Notes: generated by a model from the letters alone, not told the origin. DNA of 56,645 bases from Plasmopara viticola (GCA_001695595.3 MBPM02000224.1:1-56645), one strand, 5' to 3'; numbered from the stretch's first letter, positions 1 to 11,369 are shown. A program made the numbers and translations.

Positions 1-233
1 ACCACGAGTATTCTTCTTCTGCCATCCAAATTCTAAAACACTTAGTATTAACAAAATATACGATCCGCCTACTAACCTTTTTGATCGAGCATAGTGCACG
101 TCCAAGTAGTGTATGCTGTAGTATTTGACTTTTTGAGTGCTGCAAGACGAATGGTATGTAGTAGAGACTGCTTTTGCACGATGGAGATTAAATTACCAAT
201 ATAGAGTGCCCTTGGTCGTACGACAATAGCGAC
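1..233 (+). repeat. Partial spacer at left window edge
   Basis: The window opens inside a spacer, at the accacgagtattc segment that follows the ccatgg palindrome in other units. The preceding tRNA copy is outside the window. It contains the usual T-runs and the upstream flank of copy 1, with the minor variant gagattaaattacc in place of gagataaaattacc. No gene is seen here. Confidence 0.9.
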
Positions 234-237
234 GCCT

Positions 238-295
<58 letters not shown>

Positions 296-306
296 GGGTC
301 GCGGCA
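234..306 (+). tRNA. tRNA-Phe-GAA: tRNA-Phe(GAA) copy 1
   Basis: Class GGG. Trailer gcttcaatttt carries both C/T alleles. Confidence 0.88.
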
Positions 307-615
307 CCTCGGGACATATTGTTCTGCACTGTGCTTCAATTTTCGCTTTTGTTCCTCCTATTCATTGTGTCCGCCATGGACCACGAGTATTCTTCTTCTG
401 CCATCCAAATGTCTAAACCATTAGTATTACAAAATATACGATCCGCCTAGCTAACCTTTTTGATCGAGCATGTGCACGTCCAAGTAGTGTATGCGGTTGT
501 AGTATTTGACTTTTTTTGAGTGCTGCAAGACGAATGGTATGTAGTAGAGACTGCTTTTGCACGATGGAGATAAAATTACCAATATAGAGTGCCCTTGGTC
601 GTACGACAATATGAC

Positions 616-619
616 GCCT

Positions 620-677
<58 letters not shown>

Positions 678-688
678 GGGTCGCGGCA
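616..688 (+). tRNA. tRNA-Phe-GAA: tRNA-Phe(GAA) copy 2
   Basis: Class GGG. Trailer gctatgtttc lacks the usual T4; 5' flank reads caatatgac, differing from caatagcgac. Confidence 0.85.
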
Positions 689-984
689 CCTCGGGAATTT
701 TCTGCACTGTGCTATGTTTCGCTCTTTTCCTCCTATTATTGTGTCCGCCCATGGACCACGAGTATTCTTCTTCTGCCATCCAAATGTCTAAAACACTTAA
801 TTAAAATATACGATCCGCCTAGCTAACCTTTTGACGAGCATGTGCACGTCCAAGTAGTGTATGCGGTTGTAGTATTTGACTTTTTGAGTGCTGCAAGACG
901 AATGGTATGTAGTAGAGACTGCTTATGCACGATGGAGATAAAATTACCAATATAGAGTGCCCTTGGTCGTACGACAATAGCGAC

Positions 985-988
985 GCCT

Positions 989-1046
<58 letters not shown>

Positions 1047-1057
1047 GGGTCGCGGCA
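985..1057 (+). tRNA. tRNA-Phe-GAA: tRNA-Phe(GAA) copy 3
   Basis: Class GGG, trailer T. Confidence 0.9.
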
Positions 1058-1364
1058 CCTCGGGACATATTGTTCTGCACTGTGCTTAATTTTCGCTTTG
1101 TTCCTCCTATTATTGTGTCGCCCATGGACCACGAGTATTCTTCTTCTGCCATCCAAATGTCTAAAACACTTAGTATTAACAAAATATACGATCCGCCTAG
1201 CTAACCTTTTTGATCGAGCATGTGCACGTCCAAGTAGTGTATGCGGTTGTAGTATTTGACTTTTTGAGTGCTGCAAGACGAATGGTATGTAGTAGAGACT
1301 GCTTTTGCACGATGGAGATAAAATTACCAATATAGAGTGCCCTTGGTCGTACGACAATAGCGAC

Positions 1365-1368
1365 GCCT

Positions 1369-1416
<48 letters not shown>

Positions 1417-1436
1417 ATTCAATCCGGGTCGCGGCA
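1365..1436 (+). tRNA. tRNA-Phe-GAA: tRNA-Phe copy 4, damaged T-arm
   Basis: Class GGG D-loop, 72 nt. T-arm reads CCTGATTCAATCCGGG: G53 and G57 changed to A and one C lost, which weakens the B box. Confidence 0.6.
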
Positions 1437-1742
1437 CCTCGGGACATATTGTTCTGCACTGTGCTCATTTTTCGCTTGTTCCTCTATTTATTGTGTCCGC
1501 CCATGGACCACGAGTATTCTTCTTCTGCCATCCAAATGTCTAAAACACTTAGTATTAACAAAATATACGATCGCCTAGCTAACCTTTTTGATCGAGCATG
1601 TGCACGTCCAAGTAGTGTATGCGGTTGTAGTATTTGACTTTTTGAGTGCTGCAAGACGAATGGTATGTAGTAGAGACTGCTTTTGCACGATGGAGATAAA
1701 ATTACCAATATAGAGTGCCCTTGGTCGTACGACAATAGCGAC

Positions 1743-1746
1743 GCCT

Positions 1747-1804
<58 letters not shown>

Positions 1805-1815
1805 GGGTCGCGGCA
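1743..1815 (+). tRNA. tRNA-Phe-GAA: tRNA-Phe(GAA) copy 5
   Basis: Class GGG, trailer T. Confidence 0.9.
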
Positions 1816-2124
1816 CCTCGGACATATTGTTCTGCACTGTGCTTAATTTTCGCTCTTGTTCCTCCTATTTATTGTGTCCGCCCATGGACCACGAGTATTC
1901 TTCTTCTGCCATCCAAATGTCTAAAACACTTAGTATTAACAAAATATACGATCCGCCTAGCTAACCTTTTTGATCGAGCATGTGCACGTCCAAGTAGTGT
2001 ATGCGGTTGTAGTATTTGACTTTTTGAGTGCTGCAAGACGAATGGTATGTAGTAGAGACTGCTTTTGCACGATGGAGATAAAATTACCAATATAGAGTGC
2101 CCTTGGTCGTACGACAATAGCGAC

Positions 2125-2128
2125 GCCT

Positions 2129-2186
<58 letters not shown>

Positions 2187-2197
2187 GGGTCGCGGCA
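2125..2197 (+). tRNA. tRNA-Phe-GAA: tRNA-Phe(GAA) copy 6
   Basis: Class GGG. Shortened trailer gtgcaatttt. Confidence 0.9.
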
Positions 2198-2502
2198 CCT
2201 CGGGACATATTGTTCTGCACTGTGCAATTTTCGCTCTTCCTCCTATTTATTGTGTCCGCCCATGGACCACGAGTATTCTTCTTCTGCCATCCAAATGTCT
2301 AAAACACTTAGTATTAACAAAATATACGATCCGCCTAGCTAACCTTTTTGATCGAGCATGTGCACGTCCAAGTAGTGTATGCGGTTGTAGTATTTGACTT
2401 TTTGAGTGCTGCAAGACGAATGGTATGTAGTAGAGACTGCTTTTGCACGATGGAGATAAAATTACCAATATAGAGTGCCCTTGGTCGTACGACAATAGCG
2501 AC

Positions 2503-2521
2503 GCCTCGATAGCTCAGTTGA

Positions 2522-2564
<43 letters not shown>

Positions 2565-2575
2565 GGGTCGCGGCA
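2503..2575 (+). tRNA. tRNA-Phe-GAA: tRNA-Phe(GAA) copy 7, G19A
   Basis: Class GAG, trailer T. Confidence 0.72.
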
Positions 2576-2885
2576 CCTCGGGACATATTGTTCTGCACTG
2601 TGCTTAATTTTCGCTCTTGTTCCTCCTATTTATTGTGTCCGCCCATGGACCACGAGTATTCTTCTTCTGCCATCCAAATGTCTAAAACACTTAGTATTAA
2701 CAAAATATACGATCCGCCTAGCTAACCTTTTTGATCGAGCATGTGCACGTCCAAGTAGTGTATGCGGTTGTAGTATTTGACTTTTTGAGTGCTGCAAGAC
2801 GAATGGTATGTAGTAGAGACTGCTTTTGCACGATGGAGATAAAATTACCAATATAGAGTGCCCTTGGTCGTACGACAATAGCGAC

Positions 2886-2889
2886 GCCT

Positions 2890-2947
<58 letters not shown>

Positions 2948-2958
2948 GGGTCGCGGCA
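2886..2958 (+). tRNA. tRNA-Phe-GAA: tRNA-Phe(GAA) copy 8
   Basis: Class GGG, trailer C. Confidence 0.9.
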
Positions 2959-3267
2959 CCTCGGGACATATTGTTCTGCACTGTGCTCAATTTTGCTCTT
3001 GTTCCTCCTATTTATTGTGTCCGCCCATGGACCACGAGTATTCTTCTTCTGCCATCCAAATGTCTAAAACACTTAGTATTAACAAAATATACGATCCGCC
3101 TAGCTAACCTTTTTGATCGAGCATGTGCACGTCCAAGTAGTGTATGCGGTTGTAGTATTTGACTTTTTGAGTGCTGCAAGACGAATGGTATGTAGTAGAG
3201 ACTGCTTTTGCACGATGGAGATAAAATTACCAATATAGAGTGCCCTTGGTCGTACGACAATAGCGAC

Positions 3268-3284
3268 GCCTCGATAGCTCAGTT

Positions 3285-3327
<43 letters not shown>

Positions 3328-3338
3328 GGGTCGCGGCA
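3268..3338 (+). tRNA. tRNA-Phe-GAA: tRNA-Phe(GAA) copy 9, short D-loop
   Basis: Class GA-, 71 nt, trailer T. Only one G remains of G18-G19. Confidence 0.6.
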
Positions 3339-3647
3339 CCTCGGACATATTGTTCTGCACTGTGCTTAATTTTCGCTCTTGTTCCTCCTATTTATTGTGT
3401 CCGCCCATGGACCACGAGTATTCTTCTTCTGCCATCCAAATGTCTAAAACACTTAGTATTAACAAAATATACGATCCGCCTAGCTAACCTTTTTGATCGA
3501 GCATGTGCACGTCCAAGTAGTGTATGCGGTTGTAGTATTTGACTTTTTGAGTGCTGCAAGACGAATGGTATGTAGTAGAGACTGCTTTTGCACGATGGAG
3601 ATAAAATTACCAATATAGAGTGCCCTTGGTCGTACGACAATAGCGAC

Positions 3648-3651
3648 GCCT

Positions 3652-3709
<58 letters not shown>

Positions 3710-3720
3710 GGGTCGCGGCA
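3648..3720 (+). tRNA. tRNA-Phe-GAA: tRNA-Phe(GAA) copy 10
   Basis: Class GGG, trailer C. Confidence 0.9.
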
Positions 3721-4030
3721 CCTCGGGACATATTGTTCTGCACTGTGCTCAATTTTCGCTCTTGTTCCTCCTATTTATTGTGTCCGCCCATGGACCACGA
3801 GTATTCTTCTTCTGCCATCCAAATGTCTAAAACACTTAGTATTAACAAAATATACGATCCGCCTAGCTAACCTTTTTGATCGAGCATGTGCACGTCCAAG
3901 TAGTGTATGCGGTTGTAGTATTTGACTTTTTGAGTGCTGCAAGACGAATGGTATGTAGTAGAGACTGCTTTTGCACGATGGAGATAAAATTACCAATATA
4001 GAGTGCCCTTGGTCGTACGACAATAGCGAC

Positions 4031-4047
4031 GCCTCGATAGCTCAGTT

Positions 4048-4090
<43 letters not shown>

Positions 4091-4101
4091 GGGTCGCGGC
4101 A
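4031..4101 (+). tRNA. tRNA-Phe-GAA: tRNA-Phe(GAA) copy 11, short D-loop
   Basis: Class GA-, 71 nt, trailer C. Confidence 0.6.
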
Positions 4102-4410
4102 CCTCGGGACATATTGTTCTGCACTGTGCTCAATTTTCGCTCTTGTTCCTCCTATTATTGTGTCCGCCCATGGACCACGAGTATTCTTCTTCTGCCATCC
4201 AAATGTCTAAAACACTTAGTATTAACAAAATATACGATCCGCCTAGCTAACCTTTTTGATCGAGCATGTGCACGTCCAAGTAGTGTATGCGGTTGTAGTA
4301 TTTGACTTTTTGAGTGCTGCAAGACGAATGGTATGTAGTAGAGACTGCTTTTGCACGATGGAGATAAAATTACCAATATAGAGTGCCCTTGGTCGTACGA
4401 CAATAGCGAC

Positions 4411-4427
4411 GCCTCGATAGCTCAGTT

Positions 4428-4471
<44 letters not shown>

Positions 4472-4482
4472 GGGTCGCGGCA
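4411..4482 (+). tRNA. tRNA-Phe-GAA: tRNA-Phe(GAA) copy 12
   Basis: Class GG-, 72 nt, trailer C. Confidence 0.8.
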
Positions 4483-4792
4483 CCTCGGGACATATTGTTC
4501 TGCACTGTGCTCAATTTTCGCTCTTGTTCCTCCTATTTATTGTGTCCGCCCATGGACCACGAGTATTCTTCTTCTGCCATCCAAATGTCTAAAACACTTA
4601 GTATTAACAAAATATACGATCCGCCTAGCTAACCTTTTTGATCGAGCATGTGCACGTCCAAGTAGTGTATGCGGTTGTAGTATTTGACTTTTTGAGTGCT
4701 GCAAGACGAATGGTATGTAGTAGAGACTGCTTTTGCACGATGGAGATAAAATTACCAATATAGAGTGCCCTTGGTCGTACGACAATAGCGAC

Positions 4793-4796
4793 GCCT

Positions 4797-4854
<58 letters not shown>

Positions 4855-4865
4855 GGGTCGCGGCA
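4793..4865 (+). tRNA. tRNA-Phe-GAA: tRNA-Phe(GAA) copy 13
   Basis: Class GGG, trailer T. Confidence 0.9.
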
Positions 4866-5175
4866 CCTCGGGACATATTGTTCTGCACTGTGCTTAATTT
4901 TCGCTCTTGTTCCTCCTATTTATTGTGTCCGCCCATGGACCACGAGTATTCTTCTTCTGCCATCCAAATGTCTAAAACACTTAGTATTAACAAAATATAC
5001 GATCCGCCTAGCTAACCTTTTTGATCGAGCATGTGCACGTCCAAGTAGTGTATGCGGTTGTAGTATTTGACTTTTTGAGTGCTGCAAGACGAATGGTATG
5101 TAGTAGAGACTGCTTTTGCACGATGGAGATAAAATTACCAATATAGAGTGCCCTTGGTCGTACGACAATAGCGAC

Positions 5176-5194
5176 GCCTCGATAGCTCAGTTGA

Positions 5195-5236
<42 letters not shown>

Positions 5237-5245
5237 GGGGCGGCA
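5176..5245 (+). pseudogene. tRNA-Phe copy 14, 3' end damaged
   Basis: Class GAG, 70 nt. The 3' end reads GATCCGGGGCGGCA, three bases short, so T-stem and acceptor strand cannot both pair fully. Confidence 0.65.
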
Positions 5246-5555
5246 CCTCGGGACATATTGTTCTGCACTGTGCTTAATTTTCGCTCTTGTTCCTCCTATT
5301 TATTGTGTCCGCCCATGGACCACGAGTATTCTTCTTCTGCCATCCAAATGTCTAAAACACTTAGTATTAACAAAATATACGATCCGCCTAGCTAACCTTT
5401 TTGATCGAGCATGTGCACGTCCAAGTAGTGTATGCGGTTGTAGTATTTGACTTTTTGAGTGCTGCAAGACGAATGGTATGTAGTAGAGACTGCTTTTGCA
5501 CGATGGAGATAAAATTACCAATATAGAGTGCCCTTGGTCGTACGACAATAGCGAC

Positions 5556-5559
5556 GCCT

Positions 5560-5617
<58 letters not shown>

Positions 5618-5628
5618 GGGTCGCGGCA
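5556..5628 (+). tRNA. tRNA-Phe-GAA: tRNA-Phe(GAA) copy 15
   Basis: Class GGG, trailer C. Confidence 0.9.
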
Positions 5629-5938
5629 CCTCGGGACATATTGTTCTGCACTGTGCTCAATTTTCGCTCTTGTTCCTCCTATTTATTGTGTCCGCCCATG
5701 GACCACGAGTATTCTTCTTCTGCCATCCAAATGTCTAAAACACTTAGTATTAACAAAATATACGATCCGCCTAGCTAACCTTTTTGATCGAGCATGTGCA
5801 CGTCCAAGTAGTGTATGCGGTTGTAGTATTTGACTTTTTGAGTGCTGCAAGACGAATGGTATGTAGTAGAGACTGCTTTTGCACGATGGAGATAAAATTA
5901 CCAATATAGAGTGCCCTTGGTCGTACGACAATAGCGAC

Positions 5939-5942
5939 GCCT

Positions 5943-6000
<58 letters not shown>

Positions 6001-6011
6001 GGGTCGCGGCA
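5939..6011 (+). tRNA. tRNA-Phe-GAA: tRNA-Phe(GAA) copy 16
   Basis: Class GGG, trailer C. Confidence 0.9.
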
Positions 6012-6321
6012 CCTCGGGACATATTGTTCTGCACTGTGCTCAATTTTCGCTCTTGTTCCTCCTATTTATTGTGTCCGCCCATGGACCACGAGTATTCTTC
6101 TTCTGCCATCCAAATGTCTAAAACACTTAGTATTAACAAAATATACGATCCGCCTAGCTAACCTTTTTGATCGAGCATGTGCACGTCCAAGTAGTGTATG
6201 CGGTTGTAGTATTTGACTTTTTGAGTGCTGCAAGACGAATGGTATGTAGTAGAGACTGCTTTTGCACGATGGAGATAAAATTACCAATATAGAGTGCCCT
6301 TGGTCGTACGACAATAGCGAC

Positions 6322-6338
6322 GCCTCGATAGCTCAGTT

Positions 6339-6382
<44 letters not shown>

Positions 6383-6393
6383 GGGTCGCGGCA
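6322..6393 (+). tRNA. tRNA-Phe-GAA: tRNA-Phe(GAA) copy 17
   Basis: Class GG-, trailer T. Confidence 0.8.
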
Positions 6394-6703
6394 CCTCGGG
6401 ACATATTGTTCTGCACTGTGCTTAATTTTCGCTCTTGTTCCTCCTATTTATTGTGTCCGCCCATGGACCACGAGTATTCTTCTTCTGCCATCCAAATGTC
6501 TAAAACACTTAGTATTAACAAAATATACGATCCGCCTAGCTAACCTTTTTGATCGAGCATGTGCACGTCCAAGTAGTGTATGCGGTTGTAGTATTTGACT
6601 TTTTGAGTGCTGCAAGACGAATGGTATGTAGTAGAGACTGCTTTTGCACGATGGAGATAAAATTACCAATATAGAGTGCCCTTGGTCGTACGACAATAGC
6701 GAC

Positions 6704-6720
6704 GCCTCGATAGCTCAGTT

Positions 6721-6764
<44 letters not shown>

Positions 6765-6775
6765 GGGTCGCGGCA
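6704..6775 (+). tRNA. tRNA-Phe-GAA: tRNA-Phe(GAA) copy 18
   Basis: Class GG-, trailer C. Confidence 0.8.
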
Positions 6776-7085
6776 CCTCGGGACATATTGTTCTGCACTG
6801 TGCTCAATTTTCGCTCTTGTTCCTCCTATTTATTGTGTCCGCCCATGGACCACGAGTATTCTTCTTCTGCCATCCAAATGTCTAAAACACTTAGTATTAA
6901 CAAAATATACGATCCGCCTAGCTAACCTTTTTGATCGAGCATGTGCACGTCCAAGTAGTGTATGCGGTTGTAGTATTTGACTTTTTGAGTGCTGCAAGAC
7001 GAATGGTATGTAGTAGAGACTGCTTTTGCACGATGGAGATAAAATTACCAATATAGAGTGCCCTTGGTCGTACGACAATAGCGAC

Positions 7086-7089
7086 GCCT

Positions 7090-7147
<58 letters not shown>

Positions 7148-7158
7148 GGGTCGCGGCA
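7086..7158 (+). tRNA. tRNA-Phe-GAA: tRNA-Phe(GAA) copy 19
   Basis: Class GGG, trailer C. Confidence 0.9.
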
Positions 7159-7468
7159 CCTCGGGACATATTGTTCTGCACTGTGCTCAATTTTCGCTCT
7201 TGTTCCTCCTATTTATTGTGTCCGCCCATGGACCACGAGTATTCTTCTTCTGCCATCCAAATGTCTAAAACACTTAGTATTAACAAAATATACGATCCGC
7301 CTAGCTAACCTTTTTGATCGAGCATGTGCACGTCCAAGTAGTGTATGCGGTTGTAGTATTTGACTTTTTGAGTGCTGCAAGACGAATGGTATGTAGTAGA
7401 GACTGCTTTTGCACGATGGAGATAAAATTACCAATATAGAGTGCCCTTGGTCGTACGACAATAGCGAC

Positions 7469-7472
7469 GCCT

Positions 7473-7530
<58 letters not shown>

Positions 7531-7541
7531 GGGTCGCGGCA
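7469..7541 (+). tRNA. tRNA-Phe-GAA: tRNA-Phe(GAA) copy 20
   Basis: Class GGG, trailer d (the C/T base is missing). Confidence 0.9.
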
Positions 7542-7850
7542 CCTCGGGACATATTGTTCTGCACTGTGCTAATTTTCGCTCTTGTTCCTCCTATTTATTG
7601 TGTCCGCCCATGGACCACGAGTATTCTTCTTCTGCCATCCAAATGTCTAAAACACTTAGTATTAACAAAATATACGATCCGCCTAGCTAACCTTTTTGAT
7701 CGAGCATGTGCACGTCCAAGTAGTGTATGCGGTTGTAGTATTTGACTTTTTGAGTGCTGCAAGACGAATGGTATGTAGTAGAGACTGCTTTTGCACGATG
7801 GAGATAAAATTACCAATATAGAGTGCCCTTGGTCGTACGACAATAGCGAC

Positions 7851-7854
7851 GCCT

Positions 7855-7912
<58 letters not shown>

Positions 7913-7923
7913 GGGTCGCGGCA
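7851..7923 (+). tRNA. tRNA-Phe-GAA: tRNA-Phe(GAA) copy 21
   Basis: Class GGG, trailer C. Confidence 0.9.
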
Positions 7924-8233
7924 CCTCGGGACATATTGTTCTGCACTGTGCTCAATTTTCGCTCTTGTTCCTCCTATTTATTGTGTCCGCCCATGGACCA
8001 CGAGTATTCTTCTTCTGCCATCCAAATGTCTAAAACACTTAGTATTAACAAAATATACGATCCGCCTAGCTAACCTTTTTGATCGAGCATGTGCACGTCC
8101 AAGTAGTGTATGCGGTTGTAGTATTTGACTTTTTGAGTGCTGCAAGACGAATGGTATGTAGTAGAGACTGCTTTTGCACGATGGAGATAAAATTACCAAT
8201 ATAGAGTGCCCTTGGTCGTACGACAATAGCGAC

Positions 8234-8250
8234 GCCTCGATAGCTCAGTT

Positions 8251-8294
<44 letters not shown>

Positions 8295-8305
8295 GGGTCG
8301 CGGCA
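8234..8305 (+). tRNA. tRNA-Phe-GAA: tRNA-Phe(GAA) copy 22
   Basis: Class GG-, trailer T. Confidence 0.8.
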
Positions 8306-8615
8306 CCTCGGGACATATTGTTCTGCACTGTGCTTAATTTTCGCTCTTGTTCCTCCTATTTATTGTGTCCGCCCATGGACCACGAGTATTCTTCTTCTGC
8401 CATCCAAATGTCTAAAACACTTAGTATTAACAAAATATACGATCCGCCTAGCTAACCTTTTTGATCGAGCATGTGCACGTCCAAGTAGTGTATGCGGTTG
8501 TAGTATTTGACTTTTTGAGTGCTGCAAGACGAATGGTATGTAGTAGAGACTGCTTTTGCACGATGGAGATAAAATTACCAATATAGAGTGCCCTTGGTCG
8601 TACGACAATAGCGAC

Positions 8616-8632
8616 GCCTCGATAGCTCAGTT

Positions 8633-8676
<44 letters not shown>

Positions 8677-8687
8677 GGGTCGCGGCA
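8616..8687 (+). tRNA. tRNA-Phe-GAA: tRNA-Phe(GAA) copy 23
   Basis: Class GG-, trailer C. Confidence 0.8.
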
Positions 8688-8997
8688 CCTCGGGACATAT
8701 TGTTCTGCACTGTGCTCAATTTTCGCTCTTGTTCCTCCTATTTATTGTGTCCGCCCATGGACCACGAGTATTCTTCTTCTGCCATCCAAATGTCTAAAAC
8801 ACTTAGTATTAACAAAATATACGATCCGCCTAGCTAACCTTTTTGATCGAGCATGTGCACGTCCAAGTAGTGTATGCGGTTGTAGTATTTGACTTTTTGA
8901 GTGCTGCAAGACGAATGGTATGTAGTAGAGACTGCTTTTGCACGATGGAGATAAAATTACCAATATAGAGTGCCCTTGGTCGTACGACAATAGCGAC

Positions 8998-9014
8998 GCC
9001 TCGATAGCTCAGTT

Positions 9015-9058
<44 letters not shown>

Positions 9059-9069
9059 GGGTCGCGGCA
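8998..9069 (+). tRNA. tRNA-Phe-GAA: tRNA-Phe(GAA) copy 24
   Basis: Class GG-, trailer C. Confidence 0.8.
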
Positions 9070-9379
9070 CCTCGGGACATATTGTTCTGCACTGTGCTCA
9101 ATTTTCGCTCTTGTTCCTCCTATTTATTGTGTCCGCCCATGGACCACGAGTATTCTTCTTCTGCCATCCAAATGTCTAAAACACTTAGTATTAACAAAAT
9201 ATACGATCCGCCTAGCTAACCTTTTTGATCGAGCATGTGCACGTCCAAGTAGTGTATGCGGTTGTAGTATTTGACTTTTTGAGTGCTGCAAGACGAATGG
9301 TATGTAGTAGAGACTGCTTTTGCACGATGGAGATAAAATTACCAATATAGAGTGCCCTTGGTCGTACGACAATAGCGAC

Positions 9380-9396
9380 GCCTCGATAGCTCAGTT

Positions 9397-9440
<44 letters not shown>

Positions 9441-9451
9441 GGGTCGCGGCA
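9380..9451 (+). tRNA. tRNA-Phe-GAA: tRNA-Phe(GAA) copy 25
   Basis: Class GG-, trailer T. The spacer after it holds the 52-bp duplication. Confidence 0.8.
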
Positions 9452-9507
9452 CCTCGGGACATATTGTTCTGCACTGTGCTTAATTTTCGCTCTTGTTCCT
9501 CCTATTT

Positions 9508-9616
9508 ATTGTGTCCGCCCATGGACCACGAGTATTCTTCTTCTGCCATCCAAATGTCTGCAAAATTGTGTCCGCCCATGGACCACGAGTATTCTTCTTC
9601 TGCCATCCAAATGTCT
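9508..9616 (+). repeat. 52-bp direct duplication inside a spacer
   Basis: The segment from attgtgtccgccc to caaatgtct occurs at 9508-9559 and again at 9565-9616, separated by gcaaa. It makes the unit between copies 25 and 26 439 bases long instead of 382. No other unit carries it. It lies between two clean tRNA copies, so it does not affect a gene. Confidence 0.95.
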
Positions 9617-9818
9617 AAAACACTTAGTATTAACAAAATATACGATCCGCCTAGCTAACCTTTTTGATCGAGCATGTGCACGTCCAAGTAGTGTATGCGG
9701 TTGTAGTATTTGACTTTTTGAGTGCTGCAAGACGAATGGTATGTAGTAGAGACTGCTTTTGCACGATGGAGATAAAATTACCAATATAGAGTGCCCTTGG
9801 TCGTACGACAATAGCGAC

Positions 9819-9822
9819 GCCT

Positions 9823-9880
<58 letters not shown>

Positions 9881-9891
9881 GGGTCGCGGCA
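9819..9891 (+). tRNA. tRNA-Phe-GAA: tRNA-Phe(GAA) copy 26
   Basis: Class GGG, trailer T. Confidence 0.9.
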
Positions 9892-10201
9892 CCTCGGGAC
9901 ATATTGTTCTGCACTGTGCTTAATTTTCGCTCTTGTTCCTCCTATTTATTGTGTCCGCCCATGGACCACGAGTATTCTTCTTCTGCCATCCAAATGTCTA
10001 AAACACTTAGTATTAACAAAATATACGATCCGCCTAGCTAACCTTTTTGATCGAGCATGTGCACGTCCAAGTAGTGTATGCGGTTGTAGTATTTGACTTT
10101 TTGAGTGCTGCAAGACGAATGGTATGTAGTAGAGACTGCTTTTGCACGATGGAGATAAAATTACCAATATAGAGTGCCCTTGGTCGTACGACAATAGCGA
10201 C

Positions 10202-10205
10202 GCCT

Positions 10206-10263
<58 letters not shown>

Positions 10264-10274
10264 GGGTCGCGGCA
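10202..10274 (+). tRNA. tRNA-Phe-GAA: tRNA-Phe(GAA) copy 27
   Basis: Class GGG, trailer C. Confidence 0.9.
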
Positions 10275-10584
10275 CCTCGGGACATATTGTTCTGCACTGT
10301 GCTCAATTTTCGCTCTTGTTCCTCCTATTTATTGTGTCCGCCCATGGACCACGAGTATTCTTCTTCTGCCATCCAAATGTCTAAAACACTTAGTATTAAC
10401 AAAATATACGATCCGCCTAGCTAACCTTTTTGATCGAGCATGTGCACGTCCAAGTAGTGTATGCGGTTGTAGTATTTGACTTTTTGAGTGCTGCAAGACG
10501 AATGGTATGTAGTAGAGACTGCTTTTGCACGATGGAGATAAAATTACCAATATAGAGTGCCCTTGGTCGTACGACAATAGCGAC

Positions 10585-10588
10585 GCCT

Positions 10589-10646
<58 letters not shown>

Positions 10647-10657
10647 GGGTCGCGGCA
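10585..10657 (+). tRNA. tRNA-Phe-GAA: tRNA-Phe(GAA) copy 28
   Basis: Class GGG, trailer T. First of six successive identical GGG/T units (copies 28-33). Confidence 0.9.
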
Positions 10658-10967
10658 CCTCGGGACATATTGTTCTGCACTGTGCTTAATTTTCGCTCTT
10701 GTTCCTCCTATTTATTGTGTCCGCCCATGGACCACGAGTATTCTTCTTCTGCCATCCAAATGTCTAAAACACTTAGTATTAACAAAATATACGATCCGCC
10801 TAGCTAACCTTTTTGATCGAGCATGTGCACGTCCAAGTAGTGTATGCGGTTGTAGTATTTGACTTTTTGAGTGCTGCAAGACGAATGGTATGTAGTAGAG
10901 ACTGCTTTTGCACGATGGAGATAAAATTACCAATATAGAGTGCCCTTGGTCGTACGACAATAGCGAC

Positions 10968-10971
10968 GCCT

Positions 10972-11029
<58 letters not shown>

Positions 11030-11040
11030 GGGTCGCGGCA
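10968..11040 (+). tRNA. tRNA-Phe-GAA: tRNA-Phe(GAA) copy 29
   Basis: Class GGG, trailer T. Confidence 0.9.
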
Positions 11041-11314
11041 CCTCGGGACATATTGTTCTGCACTGTGCTTAATTTTCGCTCTTGTTCCTCCTATTTATTG
11101 TGTCCGCCCATGGACCACGAGTATTCTTCTTCTGCCATCCAAATGTCTAAAACACTTAGTATTAACAAAATATACGATCCGCCTAGCTAACCTTTTTGAT
11201 CGAGCATGTGCACGTCCAAGTAGTGTATGCGGTTGTAGTATTTGACTTTTTGAGTGCTGCAAGACGAATGGTATGTAGTAGAGACTGCTTTTGCACGATG
11301 GAGATAAAATTACC

Positions 11315-11320
11315 AATATA
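11315..11320 (+). promoter_or_regulatory. TATA-like upstream element (representative unit)
   Basis: aatata lies 36 to 31 bases before copy 30. The same element sits at the same distance in nearly every unit. AT-rich elements around -30 can help TFIIIB placement on tRNA genes in many eukaryotes. Its role here is inferred from position only. Confidence 0.4.
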
Positions 11321-11331
11321 GAGTGCCCTTG

Positions 11332-11341
11332 GTCGTACGAC
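11332..11341. promoter_or_regulatory. 10-bp perfect palindrome upstream of the tRNA (representative unit)
   Basis: gtcgtacgac is a perfect 10-base palindrome from -19 to -10 before copy 30. It is kept in nearly all units, and lesions reach it only near the right edge (for example before copy 148). It could be a protein-binding site or mean nothing beyond unit homogeneity. Confidence 0.35.
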
Positions 11342-11343
11342 AA
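11341..11343 (+). promoter_or_regulatory. CAA at -10 (possible pol III start region, representative unit)
   Basis: A CAA triplet at -10 to -8 lies where transcription of many tRNA genes begins, a feature best known from plants. It is only suggestive, and it overlaps the last base of the palindrome. Confidence 0.3.
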
Positions 11344-11354
11344 TAGCGACGCCT

Positions 11355-11357
<3 letters not shown>

Positions 11358-11369
<12 letters not shown>
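11358..11369 (+). promoter_or_regulatory. A box (representative unit)
   Basis: TAGCTCAGTTGG at tRNA positions 8-19 fits the pol III A-box consensus. GAG copies elsewhere change its last base to A. Confidence 0.85.

Larger units (their letters stand above)
1..5245 (+). repeat. Array block I: left edge, 14 units with scattered lesions
   Basis: Units 1-14. Spacers and tRNAs carry more one- or two-base losses than the core: copy 4 (T-arm), copies 9 and 11 (D-loop), copy 14 (T-arm and acceptor), and shortened trailers after copies 2, 4, 6 and 8. The trailer after copy 1 reads gcttcaatttt, so it holds both alternative bases of the C/T site, and it shares cgcttttg and tattcattg with block III. This pattern fits lower consensus quality near a contig end, although real divergence at an array edge would look similar. 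Confidence 0.7.

Noticed and set aside
234..306. The cc after A73 as part of an encoded CCA tail
   Set aside because: The bases after A73 are CCTCGG, not CCA. The match is two bases and likely chance.
1869..2117. An 82-residue frame on the - strand, repeated in most units
   Set aside because: It starts at TTG, spans spacer only, and has no recognisable domain. Its conservation equals that of the surrounding DNA, so it reflects unit identity, not selection on a protein.
1957..2220. An 87-90-residue frame on the - strand, repeated in many units
   Set aside because: Its N-terminal half is the antisense translation of the tRNA-Phe gene and the rest is spacer. It breaks whenever the D-loop loses a base.
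2065..2397. An 80-111-residue frame on the + strand
   Set aside because: It is the sense translation of the tRNA gene plus trailer; its length and ending change with single-base trailer variants.
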